DNA of 64,000 nt from Homarus americanus (Eukaryota > Arthropoda > Malacostraca > Decapoda > Nephropidae), in contig NW_024737042.1 of NCBI RefSeq assembly GCF_018991925.1, positions 20,274,795-20,338,794 on the forward strand, given 5' to 3'. This document shows positions 1-10,871 of this stretch, piece after piece; positions within the stretch are counted from its first letter, which is position 1; every line of letters begins with the position of its first letter. Under the pieces are notes generated by a model. The model saw only the letters and a program-made list of their open reading frames with translations. It had not been told where the DNA came from and made no database searches. The translations under genes were made by a program, and so were the position numbers.

Positions 1-755
1 CAGTAAAGAATAACAAGGCCGCCAATGAAATTAATAAATGAAAGGAATAAGCAATACACTAGAGGAAATTATAATACAAATACACTTAACAAAAGAAATA
101 AAGCATCTAACAAATACCAACATACGAATCAAAAGACAAGTTTACAAGTATTAACCGATTTGGGAATATTCACAACTCAGCAGACAAACAAGTTACGTTA
201 ACTATAATTACAGTGACAAATGAGCATACCATAACGAGGGTTGGGGTCCACCAACCAATACAATGCAGATTATATAACGTCACCGTTCTTTTACCAGTAT
301 AATGTTACGAAATTTCAAGCCTAATAAACAATATTATCTCCAACACAATATTATATCCTACACAATATTACATCCTATACACAGAAAATATTCTATCCTA
401 TTCTTCCTCCACTTTCCTTGACTCACACACTCTCAACAATATAATGTATACTCAAGTTAAGGTCTTTGCTATGTGTTGAACTCCTTCCACCGTTTCCACC
501 TTCCTCAGCCACTCAAACCTGCTTCTCCACCTGTCCAGTGTACGATGGTCACCACGTCACATTCTGGCGGGTATCTACAACCAATCAGTCATCAGTTCTC
601 CCAGTGGCGCCATGAAACGATACCTCTGACGTTTCAGCCAGCTTCACACGTTCCATGCCCACGAGGTCTAGCTATGGTTTGTTGTGGTTGTTGCGGTAGG
701 TTCTAATTGCTCGTTTCTACTCCCGGGACTCAACGTCACGTCACGTCACGTCACA
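1..755 (-). repeat. G1 retrotransposon 3' LTR (left end beyond window)
   Basis: This segment is a near copy of 7248-7996 in the same orientation, so the two are the LTRs of one element about 7.2 kb apart. Read on the minus strand the LTR begins TGTGACGTGACG at 755. It has two extra GTCAC units relative to the right copy. Immediately upstream on the minus strand is GCGGCGGAGG, a plausible short polypurine tract. The other end is cut by the window edge, so its full length and the target duplication cannot be seen. Confidence 0.8.
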
Positions 756-1040
756 CCTCCGCCGCTAAGGAGGAATACGACAGAGGAGTATTCACAGTCG
801 ACTTCTACAGCAAGAGATGTCGCCGAGTATAGACTGGTGCAGGTCCACACAGCAACTTTTCACACATGACCCCGGGCAGTCAGTACACCAATTCCATTAG
901 TAATAATTACAGCACTTGGCTTGGCTACGGCAGACGGTAGGTAGGTCCCAGGAGCATCCTCGTCCAGCCCATCAGGATGTCCAGTCATGCCACAACTCTG
1001 CTGCTAAAGGAGAATACAACAGAAGAGTATTCTGACAAAA
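756..1040 (-). other. G1 region between RNase H and 3' LTR, with an internal duplication
   Basis: No convincing ORF. The stretch 757-795 is repeated imperfectly at 995-1035 (both read CTnCTAAnGGAGAATACnACAGA in outline, with RAGAGTATTC following). The second copy lies right where the RNase H reading ends, so this is 3' untranslated sequence of the element, possibly containing duplicated polypurine-tract material. Confidence 0.4.
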
Positions 1041-1452
1041 TCAAGCACGTGACTAACAATCAGCCAACACATTGTTAAGATCTTTTATGTGCCAGCTGTC
1101 CAGATCGTACTCCTGCAGAAGTAGGTTACACCTGGTCAATCGCTGGTTCTTATCCCAACCCTGATCACTTTGGAACCAGGGATGGATTGCAGGTACACTC
1201 CAAAGTGCCGAAATGATAGTATTAGAGAAAGAAACTCTTTCTCAATGACGAGTAATTACGTTGAGCCGAGTTAAACTTCCGGCTAAAATAATACACCGGG
1301 TGCAGAATGCTTGTCTTGTCTTCCTGGAGCAACACAGCTCCGGCTCCGACATTACTAGCATCTACAGTGATAGTGAAGGGTGTCTCAAAGTTAGGAGCAC
1401 GTAGGACAGGATAGGTAAAAAGAATGTCTTTGGTTACTTTAAAGGAGTCCTT
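1040..1452 (-). pseudogene. G1 pol fragment: RNase H domain
   Basis: The minus-strand translation contains the Ty3/gypsy RNase H signature: PVLRAPNFETPFTITVDAS, then VGAGAVLLQED, then HPVYYFSRKFN and QRNYSS. It continues in shifted frames as FGVYLQSIPG and a decayed HIKDLNNVLAD, the normal C-terminal end of RNase H. Reading frames are broken. No integrase follows before the LTR at 755, so RNase H is the last pol domain, as in G3. The N-terminal side stops abruptly at 1452, where Kazal-like sequence is joined in frame. Confidence 0.8.
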
Positions 1453-1590
1453 GCACTCATTAGAGTAGATTCTGACATCTGAACCACACACTGGCATGCG
1501 GATGGGAGGACAATGTGCGGGGCACTCTGTTCCAGGAACAAGACACCTCTTGCTACAGCCGTAAGGACAAACAACCGAGGATTCCTCCAC
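1453..1590 (-). pseudogene. Kazal-type protease-inhibitor half-domain fused to the G1 RNase H
   Basis: The minus-strand translation has a dense cysteine run followed by CPPIRMPVCGSDVRIYSNEC. This fits the Kazal spacing C-x7-C-x6-Y-x3-C exactly, and VCGSD and YSNEC are typical Kazal words. The last two cysteines are missing because the sequence passes directly, in frame, into retroelement RNase H at residue KDS. Upstream in frame there is a TGA at 1603-1605. This looks like an exon fragment of a secreted inhibitor gene next to, or captured by, the retroelement. A chance match is possible but the pattern match is complete as far as it goes. Confidence 0.5.
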
Positions 1591-1722
1591 AGGGACCCCT
1601 CATGGGTTTCTCCATCCTCTACACAGGAGGCACACTGTCAAGACCCAGCCAGTTTTGGACGTGTCTTTGTCAGGTACTCTGACCAGCGCCAAAGCGATTC
1701 GAAGTGGAAGCCGGGAATGCAG

Positions 1723-1851
1723 TGCTGCCCTGTAGCTGACTGTGGTAAAGAATGCACGAGTGGGAATGACAAAACGTGTCCTGATACGACAGGAATGGTC
1801 ACTCCCTGTGTAGTTACTACAGCAGACTGCAACACGGATGAAGACTGTGGA
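1723..1851 (+). pseudogene. WAP (four-disulfide core)-like fragment
   Basis: The plus-strand translation reads CCPVADCGKECTSGND, then CPDTTGMVTPCV, then TADCNTDEDCG. CCxxxCGxxC is the usual end of one WAP domain and ADCxxDxDCG the usual start of the next, so this looks like the junction of two tandem WAP domains as found in crustin-like and double-WAP proteins. It is broken off at 1852 by the 39-bp tandem repeat. It lies on the opposite strand from the Kazal fragment 130 bp away, so the two are not one simple exon pair in their present arrangement. No signal peptide or splice context is convincing. Confidence 0.4.
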
Positions 1852-2142
1852 GCCGTTTCATCCTCATCACTGGGCTCGGTCAGAGTCTCAGCCGTTTCAT
1901 CCTCATCACTGGGCTCGGTCAGAGTCTCAGCCGTTTCATCCTCATCACTGGGCTCGGTCAGAGTCTCAGCCGTTTCATCCTCACCACTGGGCTCGGTCAG
2001 AGTCTCAGCCGTTTCATCCTCACCACTGGGCTCGGTCAGAGTCTCAGCCGTTTCATCCTCACCACTGGGCTCGGTCCGAGTCTCAGCTGTTTCATCCTCA
2101 TCACTGGGCTCGGTCAGAGTCTCAGCTGTTTCGTCCTCATCA
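1852..2142. repeat. 39-bp minisatellite, about 7.4 copies
   Basis: The unit begins GCCGTTTCATCCTC and ends GGTCAGAGTCTCA; copies differ at a few positions (ATCACT/ACCACT, one CCGAG). The period is a multiple of three, so both strands stay open: the minus strand encodes the acidic 13-mer DEDETAETLTEPS repeatedly, the plus strand a Ser-rich 13-mer. Which strand, if either, was ever coding is unknown. The minus reading starts in sequence resembling a protein tail and is 176 codons long in total (1638-2168). Confidence 0.85.
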
Positions 2143-2339
2143 CACACCACATCCTCACCCTCATTCAAATGTTCATCAGAGGAAGGGGAAATAGAGGAAC
2201 ATTGTGCTCAGAAGGGACTGCCACCTTCGCCATTGACCCACCTGGGCACAGGTCGAACGGTCCACAGCGGGGCTTGAGGGGCGAAAAAATAACAGAAATA
2301 AATTAAAAATAGAGAAGAAAACGGTTATACTGTGTTAAT

Positions 2340-3032
2340 CTACACCACGAAGAAGCCGGAAAACCACCTTTTTAAAGTGAAACAGATTGTACAGGTATGG
2401 AAACACAGAAGGCAGAGCATTCCACAGTTTAGATGTGAGAGGGTAGAAGGAGGTACAGTACTATAACGGGTTATTCTAGTGTGACCGACATCCAGAAAGA
2501 AACGGTGGGCACCGCGGACAAGACGTGTGTTACGAGCCAACGGCTTTGCCGGTTGTACACAGAATGCCAAATTCACCGAACATTGCCCGTTAAAGTACCT
2601 GTAAAAGAGAGAGTGAAGCAACATTGAGGCGAAGAGAAAGAGAAAAAAGATTTTCGACTGAAGGAGGAGAGTTAATAAGACCAAATGCCTTGATTCCACC
2701 CTATCTAACAGTTGGACAGAAGAAGAGCCACCCCAGATATGAGAGCAGTACTCCAAGTTAGGACGAATGAATCCCTTATATACTTGAAGCAACTGCTCAG
2801 GAGTGAAGTATCTACGGTATCTGTACAGCATTCCCAACTTTCGGGAGGCAGCTTTAGCTATGTTAAGGATGTGTGATTTCCAGGACATATCGGAGGATAT
2901 GGCGAGGCCTAGCATATCTATTTCAGAATTTGGCAGATTGATAGCATCTTGAAATGTAATTGGTGGGAGATCCTCCAATTTATAAAGTTTAATTGGTAAA
3001 TACCGAGTTTTACTACTATTGAATTTAACCAA
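2340..3032 (-). pseudogene. LINE RT C-terminal (connection) region
   Basis: One 230-codon minus reading carries LGLAISSDMSWKSHI, AASRKLGMLYRYRRY, LLQVYKGFIRPNLEYCSHIW and LDRVESR. This order is typical of the thumb and post-RT segment of Jockey/CR1-superfamily LINEs. It ends in the FYRYFNGQCS and RNTRLVRGAH style tail. It overlaps the YADD-containing segments in another frame, showing at least one frameshift. Confidence 0.75.
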
Positions 3033-3047
3033 GTTTGTATCTCCCTA

Positions 3048-3855
3048 TTAAGAGATGCTGCATAGATCCGCATTGATAAAAGAAATGATATCAGCTCTAG
3101 AAACATATCTAGTTTGAGAGTTAGGAGGAAGGGGAAAATGTGAAGAAGAGCGAAGAGTAGAATCATCAGCGTAAGAATGGATAGAATTAGTTGTAGTGTG
3201 ACGTAAATCATTGATAAAATGAAGGAAGTGGGACACCACTATTGGTAGAGAAAGAATGAGAGATCGATCCCTCGACAACAACTGCCATGGATCGGTTCTC
3301 AAGGAAGCTAGAGATTAGAAAACGAAGTGGGGGAGGGAAACCACAAGAGGGAAGTTTAAAAAGCAAAGACTTGTGCCATACCCTGTCAAATGCTTTGGAG
3401 ATGTCGAGGGTTACGACGAAAGTTTCCCCATAATCCTTAAGAGAGGATGACCAATGATGGGTGCTATAGGAGAGCATATCACCAGGCGAAAGACATACTG
3501 GTGATCCGGCAAAAGAGAATGGCGTTCAAGGTGACGGAGAAAATGGGAGTTCAAGATTGTTTCGATAATCTTAGAGGGATGAAGTTGGGGCAATGGAGCG
3601 ATAGTTAGAGGGATTAGAATGGTCACCCTTCTTCGGGATGGGCTGAACCAAGGCATGCTTCCAAAAAGAAGGAAAAGTTTGGGTTTTGAGGCAGAGGCGA
3701 AATAGGCGAGCAAGCACAGGGGCCAGAGCTTCAGCACACGTCCTCAGAACACGAGGGGGTATTCCGTCCGGTCCAAGTACCTTCCTCGCATTCAACCTGG
3801 ATAAACACACCGGCAACCCTGTGAGTGGAGATTGTAGGAAAGTGCATAGGTTCAT
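3048..3855 (-). pseudogene. LINE reverse transcriptase core (fragmented)
   Basis: Segments in three frames together carry the expected RT order: GPDGIPPRVLRTCAEALAP (block 1), PIPKKGDHSNPSNYRSIAP, ILNSHFLRHLERHSLLPDHQ, LDISKAFDRVWHKSLLFKL (block with the first catalytic Asp), GVPLPSF (decayed from GVPQGS) and HSYADDSTL (catalytic YADD). The YADD block lies at about 3165. Frameshifts between segments make it a pseudogene. Confidence 0.8.
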
Positions 3856-4617
3856 TAGGAGAAGCAGGGGTAGGAGGGATAGAGTAGGAATCGTCTAAGG
3901 TGGAATTAGAGGAGAATAAGGTGCCAAAGAGATTGGCTTTGTCAGGGGGAGAGTTGGCTATAGAGTTATCAAGTCGGAAGAGAGGAGGAAAAGAAGGAGT
4001 GCAGAAGTTATTACAGATGTTTTTGGTTAAGGACCAGAAGGATTTACTACAGGATGAATTAGTCAGGACAGCGGTCTTTTTATAAAATTCCGCTCGACCC
4101 TACGAAGAATATCCTTACAACTATTCCTAGAAGTAATGAAAGAGGTGTGGGTAATAGGAGGAGATTGTTTCATAGCTTGATATGCCCTATCTCTCACCCT
4201 GCATGCAAGAGAGCAGGAGCGATCAAACCATGATTGTAAAGTGAAAGTTTTGGTAGAAGATGGGATAAATGCACTCATACCACCCTATATAACCCCAGCC
4301 ATGCTGTCAGCACATACCGAGGCGTCCCGAGTGGGAAGCAACATTCATCCCAAGGAAAGTCGGTGAAGAATTCTCGTAAGGATTGCCAGCTTGCCCTCCG
4401 ATAGTGCCATAGTTGACGTTTAGGAGGGGGTTGGGAGGTGGTCGTGCCCAGTTTGATTTAATAGAAATGAGATTGTGATCAGAAGACCCCAATGGGGGCA
4501 GAAATTGAGTACGAATGGTGTGAGGGGTTAGAGGTAAAACAAAGATCAAGAATGTTAGCAAGTTGATCGTGTCGATCAGGAACGCGTGTAGGGTGTTTGA
4601 TTATTTGTTCCAAATCA

Positions 4618-5280
4618 TTAAGTAAGGAAAAAGAGTGCCTCAGCTCCACCTGGGTCATCCCTTGCAGAGCCAAGGCAGTCTCTGTGATGTACATTGAAAT
4701 CCCCTAAGCAGAGCATCTCGGTGTTGGGGTGTGTGGATAGCAATGACTCATGGCAAGAAGCGAGATGATCAAAGAGTTCGAAATCGTTGGTCGAATTGGG
4801 AGAACAGTATAGGAAACAAAGAAAAATAGTCACAGTTTTGTAGAGATATTTTGAGCAGATGACATCATAAAGGGAAGATTCAAGATCCGCGAGTCGGGCT
4901 ATGGGTGTACGTGTGTTGCAGTTGGCGCATACACCTCCCTTAGAAAGGAAGGAGGTATAAAGGTTGTAGTTGGAGACTTGAAAAAGTTTGGGTGAAGCGG
5001 CTTTGGTCAGTCGAAGTTCGGAAAGTAGTAAGAGCCTCTTACCAAGAGGTCCGGGGAAGAGGTTAATAGATGGTGCTCCACAGAAGGAAAATTGGATCTC
5101 ACTCCGCAAATGTTGGAAAAAAATTAGTGTGAAAAAAGCCGATCCTCTAGCAACCGCGGTGGCGTCAGTTGAGGCCCCAGTAACTTGATGATGAAAAGGT
5201 CGGCCCTGTGGTCCACAACCTTCCCGAACAGTGGGACCCATCCGAGAAGGTCCCGCTACAATATTAATATTAACTGACAT
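4618..5280 (-). pseudogene. LINE endonuclease domain (APE type)
   Basis: The reading contains KGGVCANCNTRTPIARL, then a central segment ending ELFDHLASCHESLL, then LGDFNVHHRDCL. GDFN with a following H is the conserved core of LINE endonucleases related to AP endonucleases, which nick target DNA to prime reverse transcription. The N-terminal part is less conserved and probably starts upstream of the endonuclease fold. Later parts (4307-4600, SDHNLISI) continue the domain in other frames. Confidence 0.75.
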
Positions 5281-5299
5281 AGGAGAATAAAATATAATG

Positions 5300-5850
5300 A
5301 ATAAAACAGATCAAGAATGAGTACGGTTATATTTGTTGTGTTGTCAAAAGTAAGAAAGACAATTGGGACCCTGTAATTGTGTGTAAATGAGGCAGAGAGA
5401 TAGATCAGCATCCTGGGACTTGGTCACAATTTTCGTAATGCCATATGGTAGCAGAGTCTACCATTAGACAAAACATTATGCTTCCAATATCTTCCCAGGC
5501 GGTAGAAACTCCCTGTTTGGTAGCTGCCTACTACCTACTACTATGAAGTTAGTGGCTCATACAGTAAACAGGGACGACAGACAAGATAGGGTTCAATTTT
5601 ACTCTATCCCCAGCCAAGTCATTCTCAATGAGGAGTTCTACCTCAGGCACTGGCAGCTCATCTACCAAGCCAACACTCTCTGTATAGGTCACAATTAAGC
5701 TCGACCTCCACCAAAGGCACAGAAACGACCACCAACACCCTTCAACATAACATGGGTATTAGTTTGACAATCACCAGCGTTCGGATTTAGTAATAGAGTA
5801 CGAGAAGCACCAGTGTCACGCAGCACCTTCACGGCATACACAAGTCATTC
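5300..5850 (-). pseudogene. G1 aspartic protease region
   Basis: The minus translation near 5815 reads VLRDTGASRTLLL. DTGAS is the active-site motif of retroelement aspartic proteases; about 60 residues later comes ELLIENDLAGDRV, corresponding to the LLGNDLAGG flap-region words seen in G3. Stops and frameshifts follow. It sits directly downstream of the Gag zinc knuckle, as expected for the order gag-PR. Confidence 0.7.
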
Positions 5851-5854
5851 AACT

Positions 5855-6590
5855 TTACAATGCCGAGAAAATGAAAGGCTGGTAAGTAACAAGAGGGGTA
5901 AAAGCGGGTGAAACGTTCGCTGCCGGTTGGGCTACAGAACGCGACATCACACACGCAATCATATCACTCTCACAACTCGAACCCAAGTCTCGTTTAGTCT
6001 CCTCGGCTCTAGAATCAGATACAACCGCCACTGCATTCATTCTCTTCTCATCCCTTTGCTCAGTAAAACACTGGCTATGTGACCCAATCTGCCACAGTAT
6101 ATACATTGTTTTGGAGGGTTATAATTAATTTTGTTACCTTGGCCCTGATGAACAGGTTTGACACGAAAGGGGTTTTGAGAGTTCTCAAACTTGTGGAAAT
6201 TACCACCATTTACTCTATCATATGGCCGTGAGACCGGCAATTTGCTTATCCCTCAAGTGATCTACGCTAGACTCGATCTTCCACAAGAAGTTCTCTAAAA
6301 GGACTAATTTTCCGAGAGCCAAAAGTATCCACATTCATGAATTTAAGCCACTGATTAAACGTCTTGGTCATATCATGAAGGAACTCCGTGTGGGTTTTAT
6401 CCGCCCTTTTGTGTACTTTACGGAAGCGATGCCAGTACGCTTCTGGTCCCAACTGGTATGCACTAAGGATAGCAATTTTGAGGCAATCTTAATTTTCTCA
6501 CGTCCGGGTCTACCGAGACATAAGTTGTGAGTCCGTGGCCTACCAGGGCAGTTTGTAGCATGAAAAGCCATTGTGACTTTGGCCATCTCA
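5855..6590 (-). pseudogene. G1 Gag (capsid and zinc knuckle), broken
   Basis: Three overlapping minus readings together give a capsid part (AYWHRFRKVHKRADKTHTEF, FNQWLKFMNVDTFG, FRELLVEDRV) and a CCHC knuckle CIYCGRLGHIAS with the last Cys in the next frame (QCFTEQRDEKRM). The capsid layout resembles SCAN-related Gag of Gmr1-like elements: HRFR, a WL word, then an ELL-E block. It is frameshifted at about 6100, 6240 and 6400. I infer it is non-functional. Confidence 0.65.
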
Positions 6591-6599
6591 TACCGTTGG

Positions 6600-7168
6600 C
6601 GATTTCTTCAAATAATTCAAAGAAATCCTCAACACTATCCTCAAAAAAATCGGGGAACTACATTTGCATTAGACAAGCCTGAAGGAGGAACTGAACTAGG
6701 AGGGGTAAGAGGAATAGCAGGCTGTTGTAACAGATATTCTGCATTTATGATCTAGCCTAGCCCTCTCTAGCTTAATCTTCTCCAACATCTCCGCTGCAGT
6801 GAGTTTGGCTCATTCAAAGTAGAGCGGACACCATGGTTAGGAGGATTTACGTTAATGTCAATATGCTCGTCCTCCTCTTCTCTAGGGAAATACTCGTCCT
6901 TCCTATCATCCTCCAGACATTAGTCGTCATTGACAGTATACAATACCTAACAGTTTAGATTTAAAGTTAGTAATGTAAATTTATTCTAAGTTGAAGCTAC
7001 TTCTAACTGTAGGTATGACGCTAGGACGTACAACTCTCCCTAGTCAATCTATCAATGTCCTGTTCATTGACATCTGCTTCCACAAAGTTATGTGCGTCTT
7101 CAAAGTTAATAATAGGTATGGTGAAAGTGTTATGCTGAGCGAAAATATTCCAAAATTGAGCGGTTAAT
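6600..7168 (-). other. G1 leader / start of gag, no clear ORF
   Basis: Short broken readings only. AT-rich sequence with scattered acidic-coding stretches on the minus strand (near 6840-6910), consistent with decayed 5' gag. Nothing else seen. Confidence 0.35.
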
Positions 7169-7186
7169 ATCCTGCCAAGGTCGCCA
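7169..7186 (-). promoter_or_regulatory. G1 candidate primer-binding site
   Basis: The minus strand reads TGGCGACCTTGGCAGGAT, starting with the TGG that pairs with a tRNA 3' CCA. It lies just inside the 5' LTR. I do not assign the tRNA. Confidence 0.4.
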
Positions 7187-7996
7187 ATTATCGGTTATGG
7201 ACTGGTGGTCCTAGATTGTGTTAAACCATAGCTCACTACTCCGGTAACAGCAAAAAATAGCAAGGTCGCCAATGAAATTAATAAATGAAAGGAATAAGCA
7301 ATACACTAGAGTAAATTAAAAATACAAATTAATTTAAAAAAAAAATAAAGCATCTGACAAGTACGAACAAACGAATCAAAAGACAAGTTTACAAGTATCA
7401 ACCGATTTGGGAATATTCACAACTCAACAGACAAACAAATTAGGTTAATTATAATTACAGTGACAAATAAGCAAACCATAACGAGGGTTGGGGTCCACCA
7501 ACCAATACAATGCAGATTATATAACGTCACCGTTCTTTTACCAGTATAATGTTACGAAACTTCAAGCCTAATAAACAATATTATCTCCAACACAATATTA
7601 TATCCTACACAATATTACATCCTATACACAGAAAATATTCTATCCTATTCTTCCTCCACTTTCCTTGACTCACACACCCTCAACAATATAATATAATTAT
7701 ACTCAAGTTAATGTCTTTGCAATGTGTTGAACTCCTACCACCGTTTTCACCTTCCTCAGCCACGTCAAACCTGCTTCTCCTCCTGTCCAGTGTACGATGA
7801 TCACCACATCACACTTTGGCGGGAATCTACAACCAAGCAGTCATCAGTTTTCCGGTGGAACCATGAAACGACAACTTTGACGTTTCAGCCAGCTTCACAC
7901 GTTCCATGTCTACGTGGTCTAGCTAAGTTTTGTTGTGGTATTTGCGGTAGTTTCTAATTGCTGGTTTCTACTCCCGGGACTCAACGTCACGTCACA
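7187..7996 (-). repeat. G1 5' LTR
   Basis: Direct repeat of 1-755, with the same order of A/T-rich blocks. On the minus strand it starts TGTGACGTGACG at 7996 and ends close to the candidate primer-binding site. The exact inner boundary is uncertain by about 30 bp. The base after 7996 resumes the 36-bp satellite, so G1 is inserted in that satellite. Confidence 0.8.
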
Positions 7997-8168
7997 TTAG
8001 GCACGACCACCGCTACCATACACACACTGTACTTAGGCACTACCACCGCTACCATACACACACTGTACTTAGGCACCACACCTCTACCATACACACACTG
8101 TACTTAGGCACAACCACCGCTACCATACACACACTATACTTAGGCACCACCATCGCTACCATACACAT
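7997..8168. repeat. 36-bp satellite, left segment (about 5 copies)
   Basis: Each unit combines TTAGGCACCACCACCGCTAC with CATACACACACTGTACT. The segment is bounded on the left by the G1 LTR and on the right by the DNA transposon at 8169, and continues at 11138. Confidence 0.95.
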
Positions 8169-8290
8169 TAGGGTGTGTCATACTGAGGCGAATTTTTTTT
8201 TTTTGAGTTTGAAAAATCGGCCTATGGTATTAATGATGTAGTTCTATGTGCAGAATCATGTGATATCTTCAGATTTGAAAAGTTTTTATT

Positions 8291-8323
8291 TTTTGCTAGG
8301 TAAATTTTAACTTGAAATCTTAT
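8291..8323 (+). repeat. Subterminal inverted repeat, left arm
   Basis: TTTTGCTAGGTAAATTTTA here is the exact reverse complement of the core at 11015-11046; flanking bases (CTTGAAATCTTAT) match with a few differences. Confidence 0.8.
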
Positions 8324-8471
8324 GAAAATTCAGTATTCCCACCCTTTTACCAACACCACTAAATAGCTTATTTAAAGTAAAGTAAATGTATCAGGTTAAT
8401 TCATTAGGATGAAAATGATCCAGAATAGTGAAACGAATGATCTTGACACATTTATTAAATTTAATATTCCT

Positions 8472-10871
8472 TTAGAAAACAAAATCATCAAATACAAAAA
8501 CCGGTTTTACTACTACGACCCGGTGTTGCTGCACCATAGAGAACATGTCTTTCTTGCTTCTGTTTCTACTCATCACCTCCCTGCTGACCACCTGAGCTCG
8601 GATGTAGCCTTCCCTCCTCTCCTGGCTGTACAGTGACTGCTGGCCTCGCTCACTTGCTGTACACAACGCTCTATACTCTGGGTGTGCGAGGGCCAGGCAG
8701 GGACATGCATGGGGTTGTCCAGGAAAGCTCTGACTTGAACATTGGTGAGGCTGCAGGTAAGAGGGCTCACTGCCAGCCTGGATGTTATCCAGATCTATGA
8801 GATCAGTGAGGGTCTTGGCACCTAGATTGACTTCAGGAGTCTTCCTGGCCCTGAAGGAATCGTCACCAACTGATTCGTCATGCCCAGATCCTCTCATAAG
8901 TCTCATATCCAAGATCTTTTTGACTGCCACTCTTCTCTCCTCCTCATCCTTACTGCAGAGCATTGTCTGCAGAACTGCCTCGGGATGAGCATACCAGGAA
9001 GATCTCCTCACAGTCTGCTCCACAATCTGAACAACCTTCCTTGGCTGACTCCTCAGGAGCTCAAGCTGGAAGAGAACATGCCTCGGACCTTCGGAGAACG
9101 ATGACTTGACCTTGGTGTTGAACCAATTTGGCAAGTAGACACTCACGATGAATTGGACAATAAGTCTCAGGTTGTGAAGCTGGTTCCCTTTCAGTTTATG
9201 ATGAGCGACCCAAATTCTGCAGAACCTGAGAGCCGTTGTGAGCCACCTAGAATGTGAGACTGGACCTATCTGCAGGTAAGCAAGTCTACCAGGCATGACC
9301 CCAGTTTTGATGGCACTGCAAATCATGTAACCATAGTACTGGTCAGTACTCAGGTCGTCCAATGACAGTATGTGCAAAGCTCAACGGTGGAGAGACCAAC
9401 TGTGTGATTTTTTCCAAGCTCGGATTTATTTCTAACTCAGTGGCAGAGTCAGCATCTTGCCAGAAGAGGACAGACATCTGTTGTTTGAAAGAGTCTTGCC
9501 ATCCAGCTCCTGGATCAGATGTCTGAGTGGCAACTCGTTGGTGTGGAGTTCACAAACAATCCAGACCAGCTTCCTCCCAATCTTCCGCTCTATCCACTGT
9601 ATGACCCCCCCTTGCCACCTTGTGTTCGTGTTGGTGCTGTCCCCTCCAATGGCCTGCAGGGTCTGGTCTACGTTCCTCTCTCTGAGCCAGTTCACAATGT
9701 TATCTGCCACTATCTCAGCTGGTTTCCTGATGCCATCTTTCTCTGGAGTGAAATGCCACAAATACTTCCCTCCTGGTTCACTGCAGCAGGAGTAGTGTTC
9801 CTCCTTCACCATGGCAGGGAACAACTTCTCCCATCAAAGAACAAACAATTGATTCCATTTTCTCTTATCCCCTTATCAAACTCCTCTTCTAGGTTACTGA
9901 CAAGTTTCTCCTGAGCTCTCCTTACTTTGTTATGATCTATCACCAGGTGAACATCATCAGGTGTTATCAAACCACCGTCAATCCAGGCAGCTGTTGCTAT
10001 CTCTGCAGTTTCTCTGAGACCAGTGTGGTGTCGCATGCTGGCCAGAGCTATGCTCAGGATATCTTTCCTATTTCGAATCTTATGCCTGGAAGGTTTGGGA
10101 TCATTATTTTTCTGGGTTAGGGACAAAGTCACCATTCTCCTGGTCTAGCCTCGGATCCCAGCCATGGGGAAGTCATTAAACTCCTGAATCCAGCTTGACT
10201 CCAATCATCGGCATTTTTACCTCACCCTGGGCCTTCTCAAGTCTCTTTTCCTCGGCAACTCTTCTCCTCTTCTGTCTCTCTGTGGCAGCCTCCTGTCTCA
10301 ACAGACTCCAGAATATCTTGGCTAGAAATCATGAGGCTACTGCCAGTCTTCTCTCTCTGTGCTGACAAATGCCAGTTCAGTCCACAGGAATCTTCAGTTC
10401 ACTTGCAAATACAGGAGATGCTGGGCCTCAGTTACAGTCACGATCCTTTTACCCAAACTCAGGACAGAGAACAATTGGGCACTTGAAAGTAATTATGTCA
10501 AATAACTGGTCCAGTTGCTTGGCAAATCTGTCCTTAACTGCAAGTTTTCCTCTCCCAAGAGAGATATCTCTTGCCTTTTCCCAACTGGCTAGCAGTCTCT
10601 CACTAATCTTCTTCTGACTTGTTATGACTGGAGGCTTGAACTGAGCGTTAGCCAGAGTGTACTGTGCCAAGACAGCTTTGGTCATATCACTGGCAATGTC
10701 TTTGTTTGTGTAAGTTCTTTGGTTCTTTTCACTGATTTACCTGATTAAAACACCGTATCTCAAAGCATCTCTCAATGTAGGCAACTCCGACTTCAGGAGC
10801 TCTCTCCAAGACCCAAGATAGTGACTGAGATGGCTGGATTTTTGGTTCCTCGTCCTGACACAAGCAGCCAT
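8472..10871 (-). CDS. Uncharacterised transposase-like protein with RNase H-fold motifs (frame-broken)
   Basis: Starting at an ATG at 10869-10871 (MAACVRTRNQK), successive minus readings form one protein of roughly 780 residues. The N-terminal part includes WRELLKSELPTLRDALRYGV and KISERLLASWEKARD. Next come ALASMRHHTGLRETAEIA and LVIDHNKVRRAQEKL. A catalytic-looking core follows: FFDGR near 9834, GGDSTNTNT with D at 9639-9641, and CELHTNELPLRHL at 9520-9554. The C-terminal part carries VSHSRWLTTALRF, VYLPNWFN and WYAHPEAVLQTML. C-x2-H after the second Asp matches the C/D(2)H signature described for several eukaryotic transposase superfamilies. I recall similar unnamed proteins being widespread in arthropods and cnidarians but cannot name the superfamily. 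At least three frame breaks (near 10700, 9815 and 9425) suggest a recent pseudogene or assembly errors. The final 80 residues are degenerate. Confidence 0.6.

Larger units (their letters stand above)
2280..5290 (-). mobile_element. Non-LTR retrotransposon (LINE) inserted in G1, Jockey/CR1-like
   Basis: Minus-strand translations give, in element order, an apurinic-type endonuclease (4618-5280), the RT fingers and palm (3048-3855) and the RT C-terminal tail (2340-2830). All are in shifting frames, so the element is dead. The 3' end is about 2280, with an A/T-rich tail. It lies between the G1 protease and the G1 RNase H, and so is nested and younger than G1. There is no obvious ORF1, so it may be 5'-truncated. 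Confidence 0.8.
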
